The notes beneath the pieces are model-generated. The model ran no database searches. It was not told where the DNA came from and worked only from the letters and a program-made list of their open reading frames with translations. A stretch of DNA of 64,000 nucleotides from Oscarella lobularis (Eukaryota > Porifera > Homoscleromorpha > Homosclerophorida > Oscarellidae): the NCBI RefSeq assembly GCF_947507565.1, contig NC_089182.1:558001-622000 (forward strand), given 5' to 3'. Below, piece after piece: positions 11,101 to 22,400 of the stretch. Each line of letters begins with the position of its first letter. Positions within the stretch are counted from its first letter, which is position 1. The position numbers and the translations under genes were made by a program.

Positions 11101-14100
11101 TCGAACGGTTCGAACGGTTCGAACGTTTGAACGGTTCGAAGGGTTCGAACATTCAAAGGGTTTGAACATTCGAAGGAACGATCGAACGGTTCGAACGTTT
11201 CGAACGGTTCGAACGGTTCGAACGTTCGAAAGGGTGTTCGAACGTTCAAACGGGTGTTCGAACGTCCAAACGGGTGTAGAACCTTTAATCGTAGTACACT
11301 AAGGAGACCTCAAATATCGGATGTATGATCAAACATTCGAAGGGTTCGAACGTTCGAAAGGTTCGAACGTTCAAAGGGTTTGAACGTCGAACCCCCGTTC
11401 GAACGTTCGAACCGGGGTTCGAACGTTCGAACACCCCGTTCGAACGTTCGAAACCCGTTCGAACGTTCGAACACCCCGTTCGAACGTTCGAAAGGTTCGA
11501 AAGTTTTAAGGGTTCGAACGTTCGAACGGGTGTTTGAACGTTAGAACGGGTGCCCCCCGTTTGAACGTTCAAACCCGTTGTACAGCCTTCCTCACTTATC
11601 TCTACACAACCAACCACCGTTTGAACGTTCGAACCCCAGTTTGAACGTTTAAACCCGTTGTACCCGTTTGAACGCTCAAACCCGTTGTACAGCCTTCCCC
11701 ACTTATCTCTACTCTAACCCCACGTTTGAACGTTAAAACCCTTGTACAGCCTTCCCCACTTATCTCTACTCTAACCCCCCGTTTGAACGTTCAAACCCAT
11801 TGTACAGCCTTCCCGATATCTCTACACAACCAACCCCCGTTTGAACGTTCAAACCCCCGTTTGAACGTTCAAACCCGTTGTACAGCCTTCCCCACTTATC
11901 TCTACTCTAACCCCGTTTGAAGTTCAAAACCGTTGTACAGCCTTCCCCACTTATCTCTACTCTAACCCCACGTTTGAACGTTCAAACCCATTGTACAGCC
12001 TTCCCCATATCTCTACACAACCAACCCCCGTTTGAACGTTCGAACCCCCGTTTGAACGTTTAAACCCGTTGTACCCGTTTGAACGTTCAAACCCGTTGTA
12101 CAGCCTTCCCCACTTATCTCTACTCTAACCCCCCGTTTGAACGTTCAAACCCGTTGTACAGCCTTCCTCACGCATCTCTACTCTAACCCCCCGTTTGAAC
12201 GTTCAAACCCGTTGTACAGCCTTCCCCACTTATCTGTAAAATTACAAGAGACTGGCCAACTGTTCTCTAGTGTAATAAATTACAGAAATATTACAAGGGA
12301 CTGGCCAACTGTTCTCTCCTGTAATAAATTACAGGAAAATTACAAGAGACTGGCCAACTGTTCTCTAGTGTAATAAATTACAGAAAAATTACAAGGGACT
12401 GGCCAACTGTTCTTTCCTGTAATAAATTACAGAAAGATTACAAAGGACTGGCCAACTGTTCTCTAGTGTAATAAATTACAGAAAAATTACAAGGGACTGG
12501 CCAACTGTTCTCTCCTGTAATAAATTACAGTCAAATTACAAGGGACTGGCCAACTGTTCTCTCCTGTAATAAATTACAGAAAAATTACAAGGGACTGGCC
12601 AACTGTTCTCTCCTGTAATAAATTACAGTGAAATTACAAGGGACTGGCCAACTGTTCTCTCCTGTAATAAATTACAGTGAAATTACAAGGGACTGGCCAA
12701 CTGTTCTCTCCTGTAATAAATTACAGTGAAATTACAAGGGACTGGCCAACTGTTCTCTCCTGTAATAAATTACAGGAAAATTACAAGGGACTGGCCAACT
12801 GTTCTCTAGTGTAATAAATTACAGTGAAATTACAAGGGACTGGCCAACTGTTCTTTCCTGTAATAAATTACAGTCAAATTGCAACGGACTGGCCAATTGT
12901 TCTTTCCTGTAATAAATTACAGAAAAATTACAAGGGACTGGCCAACTGTTCTTTCCTGTAATACATTACAGGAAAATTACAAGAGACTGGCCAACTGTTC
13001 TCTAGTGTAAAAAATTACAAGGGACTGGCCAACTGTTCTCTTCTGTAATAAATTACAGGAAATTACAAAGGACTGGCCAACTGTTCTATCCTGTAATAAA
13101 TTACAGAAAAATTACAAAGGACTGGCCAACTGTTCTCTAGTGTAATAAATTACAGTGAAATTACAAGGGACTGGCCAACTGTTCTCTCCTGTAATAAATT
13201 ACATTGAAATTACAAGGGACTGGCCAACTGTTCTTTTCTGTAATAAATTACAGGAAAATTACAAGGGACTGGCCAACTGTTCTCTAGTGTAATAAATTAC
13301 AGTCAAACTACAACGGACTGGCCAATTGTTCTTTCCTGTAATAAATTACAGGAAAATTACAAAGGACTGGCCAACTGTTCTCTCCTGTAATAAATTACAG
13401 GAAATTACAAAGGACTGGCCAACTGTTCTCTCCTGTAATAAATTACAGAAAAATTACAAAGGACTGGCCAACTGTTCTCTAGTGTAATAAATTACAGTGA
13501 AATTACAAGGGACTGGCCAACTGTTCTCTCCTGTAATAAATTACAGTCAAATTACAAGGGACTGGCCAACTGTTCTCTCCTGTAATAAATTAGAGAAAAA
13601 TTACAAGGGACTGGCCAACTGTTCTCTAGTGTAATAAATTACAGTGAAATTACAAGGGACTGGCCAACTGTTCTTCCCTGTAATAAATTACAGTGAAATT
13701 ACAAGGGACTGGCCAACTGTTCTCTCCTGTAATAAATTACAGAAAAATTACAAGGGACTGGCCAACTGTTCTATAGTGTAATAAATTACGGTGAAATTAC
13801 AAGGGGCTGGCCAACTGTTCTCTCCTGTAATAATTTACAGTGAAATTACAAGGAGCTGGCCAACTGTTCTCTAGTGTAATAAATTACAGTGAAATTACAA
13901 GGGACTGGCCAACTGTTCTCTCCTGTAATAAATTACAGAAAAATTACAAGGGACTGGCCAACTCTTTTCTCCTGTAATGTAATAGTTAGGGCCGGTCTCG
14001 CTCTTTTCAAAAATGTCACAGACGTTTGGAACTATACCTTTCAGTTCTTATGCGCTTATCGTTTGCAGCATTGGGTTCTTTCTAGGGCATGGGCGAAGTG

Positions 14101-17100
14101 GCGGCAACTGAAATAATGTATATGGCAGAGATTTTTGTGTCTGTCGAGGGCTTGGTTGGTTAGGTACTTCAGGTTGCTCAAAAATTCTATCATGGGCGAT
14201 GCCGGCGCGTTCATTTCTGCAGCAGCAGAGGCTATGATAAGCAGTACAGCATGCGTGACTAGCTTACTCTGAATGAGCGGCAAATGAGGCGCGTGGTATT
14301 TTGACTACGGTGGAGAGGCGCTTCGCTTATTTTGACTGGTACCATGGTGAGTGTTTAGGCGACTCACCACGCTCCCACGAGAAATGGTGGTGGTAATCGA
14401 TCTCAAAATTGATACCGTCACGCCTCCCTACCACGTCTAGACAAAATACCGCACGCACCTCATTCACATCGCTCATTTCAGCGAGTCACAATGCTGAGCT
14501 CCTTAGCGTCGCTTCAACTGCTGCAGCGACGGACACAACGCCATCTCGCCCGTATAGAATTAAATGATGAAGAGCGATCAGTACCTAACCAAGCCCGACA
14601 GACACGGGCACATATCCCTTACATATTTCTTATGTCAGTTTTCACCACTTTGCCCAAGCTCCGGAACAACGAACTGAACGCCGCAAACGGTAAGTGCACA
14701 TCGGCACGACCTTGAAAAAACCGAAAGGTAAGCGCATTGTCACAACGGGTGTACCGAAAAACATGACACCATCCGTTCTGACCGCAGCATTCCAAACTTC
14801 TGTGACGTCACATCCTGTTTCACGAAAAGACCCAAATTTCTCCGAAACGAAAAGAGAAGGACCTTAACAAATACCCAGGTGCACAACTACAATGTATCGG
14901 ACACCTGAGGGACCCAGTCGCGAGAGCCTACTACCCACCACTTTTCCGGTACGCCCGTTAGTAATTTTTTACATCCCGAAAACTATGTCTCGGTACTCAG
15001 GTACCGAGACAAAAACGTTCCCTATCTCTCACATCCCTTGGCCTATTTAATCATACGTCTTTCGACGATCCGCCGCAATATTCGACCAGGTCGCAATCGG
15101 TTGCAGTCGCTCTACAAGACGATCCAGCCGCCTTGAACTAAAAAACGGCCCACATACTGCATAGCCAAAAACGCTTGACGTCCTGAGAACCGACTTTGCA
15201 GTTTTCGCAGCAGCTTCCTTTGCTGCATTGGGACGTCGATTTGAGCTTGCACTTACCGGGTTCGCAGCACGGATCATTAGTCGCGCACTCCTGGGGGTTT
15301 TATATAAGTCAATAGTAAACTACCGATATGTAGTATGTACCGACGTTGACCCGCAATCGCATTCCTCTCCCGTTTCAACGAACCCATTACCACACACAGG
15401 ATCTCCAAATAACTATAGTGCATCAATTAAATCCTTGCAATTGGGTAAGGCTCGCGAGAGAGGAGGGAGTCTAATTACCTGCGTTGGAACGTTAAATAGA
15501 CACGACCCCGATCCAGCACTAAGAAACGTGTTCAAATCCGATCTGCTGCAGTCGGACCAGATGGTTGCCGCTATTCCACTAAAAAGGAACACTCTCTCGC
15601 TCTCGTCTCTTTTCTTAAAACGCATCCTCACTTGCTACTCGAAGCCATCAAGCAGCCGGCTCCGCTCGTATCCGTGCACTTGCAGTTACCTAAATCGCCT
15701 CTCTCTATCTCAATTGCTACAATCGACGCGACGTACGGCCTTGCAAGTCGTCGTGTTCCATTCCAAACGTGTGGCCCATCTCGTGCGCCATCGTCGACGC
15801 CACCTGATCGGACGTGGAAGTGTCCTAAAAAAGTACGTATTTTTTTAGCGATTACCTAACTATTCGCCAATATCTACCTGATTGACTCCACCTGAACTAG
15901 ACAATCTGCACATGCCTTTCAGCGGTGCTATCCCAATGGTGGTCCCAGCAAAATCCAGGTTACTGTCAATGAGAAACGTTCTGAGAGATCAATGCTAATA
16001 ATTTTAATTCACCTGACTAGCTGGCCACTATCGTGACTGTATTTTGATACCAACGTGTTTTCCCTATAAACTAAGAAGTCGTCCAAGGTCGTTCCAGCGT
16101 CGGAACTGATCGAAATCTTGTCGCCGTTGTTCCACGTTTCCACGGCAACAAGCGCCACGCGCACGTTCAGTGTTTTGTAGACGGAATCGACGAAATTGGC
16201 GATGGCTTTTGCTCGATCTCCCGTTGCGGCGACAGTGCCTCGTTTCTTATACTGAGATAGATGTCGTTATTGGGACGTGTGCCCTCCCCCCTCCCCTCTC
16301 TTTACCTGACGGTAGTCATTGACAATGAGAAGTTCAACGTATTTGGTTTCTGTTAGGACGGAACGACGAGCCTTGCGGGAAGAAATTTGAAAGAAGAAAA
16401 TCGCGCTGTCTCGGTTTCTCTTTTACTCTTTGAAAATCTTTCTTGACGTTTGCAACGACAGCGTTTGGAGTAGGAGCGAAGGAATGATTTCCCAAGCCTG
16501 ACAACATGTGGATATCAGTTCAATAAGAGAACACAACGTAATGTACCGCATGTAAGGAGCGCATTAGCGTTGGCCAAATCACTTGCTCGATAGACCAAGT
16601 GAAACTAGTAGGTACAGTAAGAACACCACTATTCGAAATCATTCTTTTCTTACCTCCCCATCCTTTTCTGGTTCAATGTAGTAGTGCGATTCGGGTGACG
16701 TGCCATTAGCAAAGCTGCCACTGAGAAGACGGTTTGAGAATATCAATTGCCACGAAATAAATTCCTGGTCTAAAAACGAACCTTAGCCCATTACAGGTGC
16801 TCACAACAACAGATGAATCGGCTTCAATGCCACGAATCGTCCCATGATAATAGCAATTCTCCGCCCCCTACATGAGCAGCTACATTAGTGAATAGAGTCT
16901 ATAGACCGGAGACTTTGAAGTCATACTACTAGTCCGGAGTGCTATTTATTAACATACGTAGTGCATGCCAAATGGGGTAAACCACTGCTACGAAATGACA
17001 GCGGTCTCTGCACTTACGTATGTAACCATTTCTTCGCCCGATTCATCACTAAAATAAACTTCTTTATAATTTCCGGCGAAGAGACGCCTGAAAAAAAAAG

Positions 17101-17457
17101 GTAGAGCTCGCGGGTGTTCTCGAGCGGGGGAGGGGGGCGATACTTATTGAGCGATAGATCCAAGGTAAAATTGCGTCCGAACGCGGCTACGCGCAGGGAA
17201 ATTTCGTCGACGTGCTGGCCCGAGAGCTAGACAAAAAGTCAATCTCTGCATTGCGCGCGGATTGGGCTCGCTTACGAGCTTCGTGAATCGTTTCGCCAGC
17301 TTTTGACCCGACTCGTCGAATAGAATCGTCTTCTCGTGCAAATTTACGTCGACGGAAGGACCTAGCGAAGTCGATTGACACGGGAAAGCGATAGAGCAGC
17401 GTGCCGACCGCCTAGAACGACGCGAAGCGCGAGGAAGACGTAGAGAAGGTCTCGCAT
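2109..17457 (-). CDS. Transmembrane ADAM metalloprotease with five thrombospondin type-1 repeats
   Basis: About 30 exons on the minus strand, all joined in compatible phase. ATG at 17457 opens a signal peptide. Prodomain exons at 17276-17361, 17144-17226, 17018-17087, 16782-16867, 16654-16720, 16547-16604, 16427-16497. Basic cleavage site (ARRS) in 16306-16371. Protease exons 16013-16251, 15878-15962 and 15737-15824, the last with [12 protein letters not shown], the full zinc site of an active metzincin; then 15632-15689 and 15479-15578. Disintegrin 15341-15412, 15195-15290, 15057-15137 ([15 protein letters not shown]). Cysteine-rich 6319-6369, 6202-6265, 6044-6152, 5877-5993, 5657-5735. EGF-like 5435-5600. 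TSP1 repeats 5205-5381, 4975-5151, 4753-4923, 4524-4703, 2877-3047. Membrane helix 2566-2824; proline-rich cytoplasmic tail 2109-2505 (SH3-type RKPLPPTKR). ADAMs normally lack TSP1 repeats and ADAMTS proteins lack a membrane helix, so this is a hybrid. Confidence 0.88.
2877..5381 (-). other. Five phase-1 TSP1 exons of the ADAM gene
   Basis: Each exon (5205-5381, 4975-5151, 4753-4923, 4524-4703, 2877-3047) encodes one complete thrombospondin type-1 repeat of 57-60 residues. Each has a W-x-x-W motif (for example WSAWGSW, WSNWLPW, WGTWAPW), a C-x-x-x-C-G-like segment and a basic R-x-R strand, and each begins and ends in intron phase 1. Symmetric 1-1 modules can be duplicated or inserted without shifting the frame, which gives a simple route for adding them to an ADAM. 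Confidence 0.88.
3321..4397 (-). CDS. Secreted aldose 1-epimerase, copy 2, nested in an ADAM intron
   Basis: Single-exon, 358 codons, same signal peptide and fold as copy 1 (744-1820). It lies entirely within the intron between two TSP1 exons of the ADAM gene (intron about 3048-4523), in the same orientation. Active-site motifs are intact: PYANRI near residue 105, NNAIHG with His136, and GWHPYF with His210. Similarity to copy 1 extends upstream into the 5' flank (shared GGTGCGCGCGC stretch and GGTCAAGGGCC) and downstream (AAATCAACG(C/G)AGATGAACGCC), so a block of roughly 1.2 kb was copied, likely with its promoter. Being intronless could suggest a retrocopy, but copied upstream flank and an equally intronless sister copy favour DNA-level duplication. 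Predicted product: a secreted mutarotase with unknown physiological sugar. Confidence 0.9.
   Translation of the reverse strand: MEFHFISIVLLLFVPPISCGYEKEEAHGLLFEITNDEFGGLFLKVLRNKRTGEYVSIIYNFGGRIEDIVLLSPKTGELRPVIWSHCRNATSVRENGSWRGEMLIPYANRISGGTYTFYGETYHLPINEPDRNNAIHGLIFNQTLTVVDQEADDESATLTLRFVFDNVDPGYPFPLDMTLIYSLSDTGFSFKMIALNGDAHDPLPFYAGWHPYFLTTPYKTIITFSNCTEWNHIDVTKDLIPTGTTELVEAFSDGLLIGGTADEPTYFDDGYKPLLGPSVCPMYETTLHDMSNGETIVLWQDSSFHYVQFYTGARTAFGVDAVAVEPMAGMTDCYNNHDGLIILSGNETWVGSFGVHLR
6550..8275. repeat. 49-bp minisatellite, left array (A1)
   Basis: About 35 tandem copies of a 49-bp unit whose core is TTACAAGGGACTGGCCAACT followed by GTTCTCTCCTGTAATAAATTACAG. Each unit contains the hairpin-forming inverted repeat CTGTAATAAATTACAG (6-bp arms, 4-base loop). 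Two variants alternate irregularly, with CTCCTGTAAT or CTAGTGTAAT before the dyad, and there are GG/GA/TC linker variants. The array is in the same orientation as the second array at 12236-13980. Confidence 0.95.
8276..8525. repeat. 58-bp repeat block, left (B1)
   Basis: Units combine the palindrome GTTTGAACGTTCAAAC with a constant segment reading CCGTTGTACAGCCTTCCCCA then CTTATCTCTACTCTAACCCC. Several diverged or fused copies are present. The same unit reappears in the same orientation at about 11560-12235, on the far side of the TTCGAA block. Confidence 0.9.
8526..11560. repeat. TTCGAACGTTCGAA palindrome array with higher-order structure (C)
   Basis: About 3 kb built from the self-complementary 14-mer TTCGAACGTTCGAA and one- or two-base variants, separated by short linkers such as GGG, CCAGGCA, CGGGTG and CCCC. 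A distinct boundary sequence, ACTAAGGAGACCTCAAAT, recurs at about 8528, 9238, 9271, 9302, 10117, 10176 and 11298 and divides the array into blocks of roughly 0.7-1.2 kb that share internal order (for example GGAAAATACGAAGGATTCG at 9052 and 9931, absent elsewhere). This is a higher-order repeat. The long open frames on both strands follow from the stop-free palindrome and are not genes. Confidence 0.95.
11560..12235. repeat. 58-bp repeat block, right (B2)
   Basis: About ten copies of the unit seen at 8276-8525 (palindrome GTTTGAACGTTCAAAC plus CCGTTGTACAGCCTTCCCCA spacer), period about 58 bp in the most regular part (12070-12235). It ends abruptly at 12236, where the 49-bp array resumes mid-unit. 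Confidence 0.93.
12236..13980. repeat. 49-bp minisatellite, right array (A2)
   Basis: About 35 further copies of the 49-bp unit described for 6550-8275, same orientation and same variants. The matching length and orientation of the two flanking arrays suggests that one original array was split by insertion or expansion of the B and C repeats. Confidence 0.95.
13981..15056. other. Non-repetitive remainder of the ADAM intron
   Basis: No splice-supported coding sequence or RNA gene seen. Short open frames here lack family motifs and consistent splice sites. An inverted repeat around 14980-15011 (TCGGTACTCAGGTACCGAGAC) could form a hairpin. Confidence 0.5.
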
Positions 17458-17527
17458 TCGTAGGAGTGGAGGCGTGGATCGGTCGTGCGACGACGTGCGG
17501 TTTCCCGTACGCGGATTATTTCATTAT

Positions 17528-19279
<1,752 letters not shown>

Positions 19280-19498
19280 CTAACAATCGACGCTAACGCG
19301 CACTACACTGTAGGTGGAGGACTCTCTTGTTTCACTTGACGCCTTAGAGGTGTTGCCACGGTACAGTCACGACTTGGAAGGAGTCATTTTGGAGTCATAA
19401 CAACGTAAGACTAATTCAAAAAGCGTTGCAACGCGTTCCCGTATTTTTCTTCTGCAAATCGAAATTTCAGCCGGACTGACGTCGCTCTCTAGGAAAAA
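19280..19498. promoter_or_regulatory. Putative bidirectional promoter, PRMT / Death-NB-ARC-TPR gene
   Basis: 219 bp between two divergent start codons. It must carry upstream signals for both genes if both are expressed. No TATA box or named factor site was recognised. Confidence 0.4.
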
Positions 19499-22400
19499 AT
19501 GTCTCAAGTTAGCAAAGAGCAACTGCTGATATTTTCAGCAGCCTGGAATACTGTGAGTCTACAACGGGCTCTTAGCGCCTTTGCTATATTGGCCGACATT
19601 CGTCAATGTGGAATTGATCTGGAATTGAATTTCGACAGCAGACGTTTCAATCATGAATCTGCTAGAAAATTTCACGCCTCTCTTGCTCTTCTTAAAAAAC
19701 TCTATGCACATTTGTCTCACAGAAACGGGCAGAGGTCTAACCACTTTGCAGTCTTTTCATTAGCGGCCTCTGTTACTGATCCCGAAATCGTCAAGGCTAT
19801 CAGCCTTCCAAAAAGTTAACCTATTTTAGTTATGCAAAGTAAATTGCCATATTTTCATATAGAATCTTCTGAGACAAATGAACTCAATCCCCTTCAGCTC
19901 TCACTTTTCAATCTGTTAAGTCTATGCGCAAATCCTTTTGGTTCGTGTGGCGCGCGTTTTTCTGTAAAATTTATTAAGACGTTATGTAGAACCGTTCTGT
20001 GCACCTCACGTTTTTGGCCAATCCAATCCATACGTTCTACTGAGCAGTCAGAACTCAACCTCTACCAATAAAGGTTTCTTCTCTCGCACAATCTTTATTC
20101 TTTTTAATTTGTAATGCAGATCCTTGGTCCTTGACCGAATGTAACAATCTTTTCCACTTGTCCTCGTCTATATTACGCCACAACAAAAGCAATTTGAGCG
20201 TAGCAGTCGAACTGTTTTCTTCGCTGGTTGAAGTCATGGATAAAAAGAGTGTATTTCGTACTTCCGCAAGACTGTCTTATCCTCTTCGTAATGAATCTAA
20301 CGTTGAGGAAATCAGAAAGCAGATAATACAATTTTCATCAGGTACATACTTGACTTCTCTTTAATTGTACGTTTTTTGACTTTTTACAGGACTTGTAGCA
20401 AGATCAGAACATACCAACGGCCAAATCAATTCTTTGCAGCGCGTGACGACAGCAGGGTAAGGCTGAAAGCAAATTTATTCAAGAAACGGATTGTCTTTTC
20501 AAACAGAACTGACAGTCTTCCACCGGCGTCATTAGGTTGGGCGCTAATCTACCAAGCCAAAAGCTCGTTTTTACTTACGGGTTTGGTTTCTTTGCAGCTC
20601 ACACCTACCAATATCAGCTTCACTTGTTTGCTTTTGAAGACGTAGATGAACATTGGAAAGAACTAGGGACTGCTCTTGGCTTTCTCAAGGCCGAACTAGA
20701 TGCTATTGATAAAGATCTGTTTCATTTGAGCAATCGACACAAAGCCTGGACGATGTTGCAGAGATATTGTGATGAGCACGGGTCGAAAGATCTAGATAGT
20801 TTTAAAACCATTCTGCACGACGTCAAAATCAGAACTAAATCCAAGAAAGATGAGATTCCTAAACCTAAAAGTAAACAATTACTTTTAGTATTGTTTTATC
20901 TTAAGTTTTTGGTACCTTAGTGGTTTCACGAAGTGTTATTGATGATCCTCGTTATGTTGGCCGAAAAGCAGAGTTAGTGAGCATAGAAGAGTTCTTCTGG
21001 GAAGGAAATCAAAGCACGGCTATTGTACAGCACCTTGCTCATCGAAAGATTCAGGTAAGCGCTCCAGTGCCTTTGTTAGCTTCTAGGAGAATTAGTTTGA
21101 TCAGGTTATTTGCGGTATGGGAGGAGTCGGTAAAACGAGTCTGGCGTTTCGTTATGCAGTCCAATACAAATTGGCGTACAGAGACGGCATCTTCCATTTC
21201 AACGCTGAATCACGTTCTTCCCTGCACGTCTCTTTAGTTCAAAACGTAAGTAAGATCTATCGTATAGTAGTTAAGCTTACAGTGCTCTGTGGCAGGCGCC
21301 TTTATACAGCTTGCGTTCTAATTGTTTCATTTTTTAGCTTAAAATGCTTGAAGTTCTATCAAACGAAAAATTTCGTTTCAAAAGAAGCTCCAACTTTTCC
21401 GAGCAGATGATCTATTTCACACGTTACTTACGAGAACATAGACGAGCTTTGCTCATATACGACAGCGCTGATCATCTCAACTGGGTCGAAGATGCAATCC
21501 CACCTTCATCCGTCGTATGCCATGTCATTGTTACAACACGAAAGAGTCCAGAGCATTTATTGGAAGCCGTTTTCAAGCAGCCAATCGACGACATCAAGGT
21601 CGTTAACATTATCAAGTTGCACCACCTTGAAGGAGAGAACGGCACGAAGGCATTGTTAGTTTGGGCAGGAAAAGATCCCGAATCGTATTTGACAATGAGT
21701 GGAGAAAATCGACGTTGCGCTGACGCTATAGCATTGAAGCCTCCTGTTGAAGGACTGCCCATTGCTATAGCCCACGCTGGCACTTTTATTCGAACTCACA
21801 ATATGAACTTTTTCACTTACTGGCAATTCTTGGTTGAGCGAGTTAGTGAATTGAAAGCAGCGGCTCTTGATCTCAACAAGTGCTTGCAATATTTCCGAAT
21901 TTCTCATCTAAAAGAGCAGCTTTGGCAAGCAGGAGTGAGCGAACCAGACGATCTGAAATCTCTAAATATCGACGAATTTTCGTGCCGCCGAAACGATCGG
22001 GCTTTACTCGTCTCTGCCGTAAACAAACTCTGCAAAAGAGACATGGCTTACTTGACGTGGGAGTTGGATATAGATGAAGTGCAGAGAAAGTCTTCCGAAG
22101 GCTACATCGTTTTGTCTTGCTGTTCGGTCTTTTCGTCTCGGGACATTCCTCATGATCTCGTGGAGAGATCCTCGTTTTCTAACAGCGAAAAGTCTGTCAG
22201 TCAATACTACATGTCTCTGGGTCTGAGCGCTTTGAACAAATTCTCCCTCATTCAGTCGACTGTACAGAACGACGGACTAATACGATATAATGTTCATCAT
22301 CTCGTTCAGCGTAGTATGATTGAACGATGCATGGAAAATGAAGAAGAATTCAAAGCGTTGCTTCTATCGGTTGCCTCGTGCGTTTCTGAAATTCTACCTG

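Larger units (their letters stand above)
6370..15056 (-). other. 8.7-kb ADAM intron hosting nested satellite arrays
   Basis: This intron joins the last disintegrin exon (15057-15137, ending SSKD) to the first cysteine-rich exon (6319-6369, starting [10 protein letters not shown]); both splice sites are canonical and in phase 0. Most introns in the window are 45-300 bp, so this one is about two orders of magnitude larger than the local norm. Nearly all the excess is tandem repeat (6550-13980). Confidence 0.85.

Noticed and set aside
8524-11617. Many long open frames on both strands encoding [12 protein letters not shown]-type repeats
   Set aside because: They arise because the TTCGAACGTTCGAA palindrome has no stop codon in any frame. 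Overlapping frames are open on both strands and there is no start context, splice site or domain.
6550-13980. CRISPR-like array of direct repeats
   Set aside because: The repeats are contiguous minisatellite units without unique spacers, in an animal intron, with no cas genes.
14056-14715. Short open frames in the ADAM intron remainder
   Set aside because: No recognised domain, no phase-compatible splice sites with ADAM exons, and the flanking exons already join perfectly without them.
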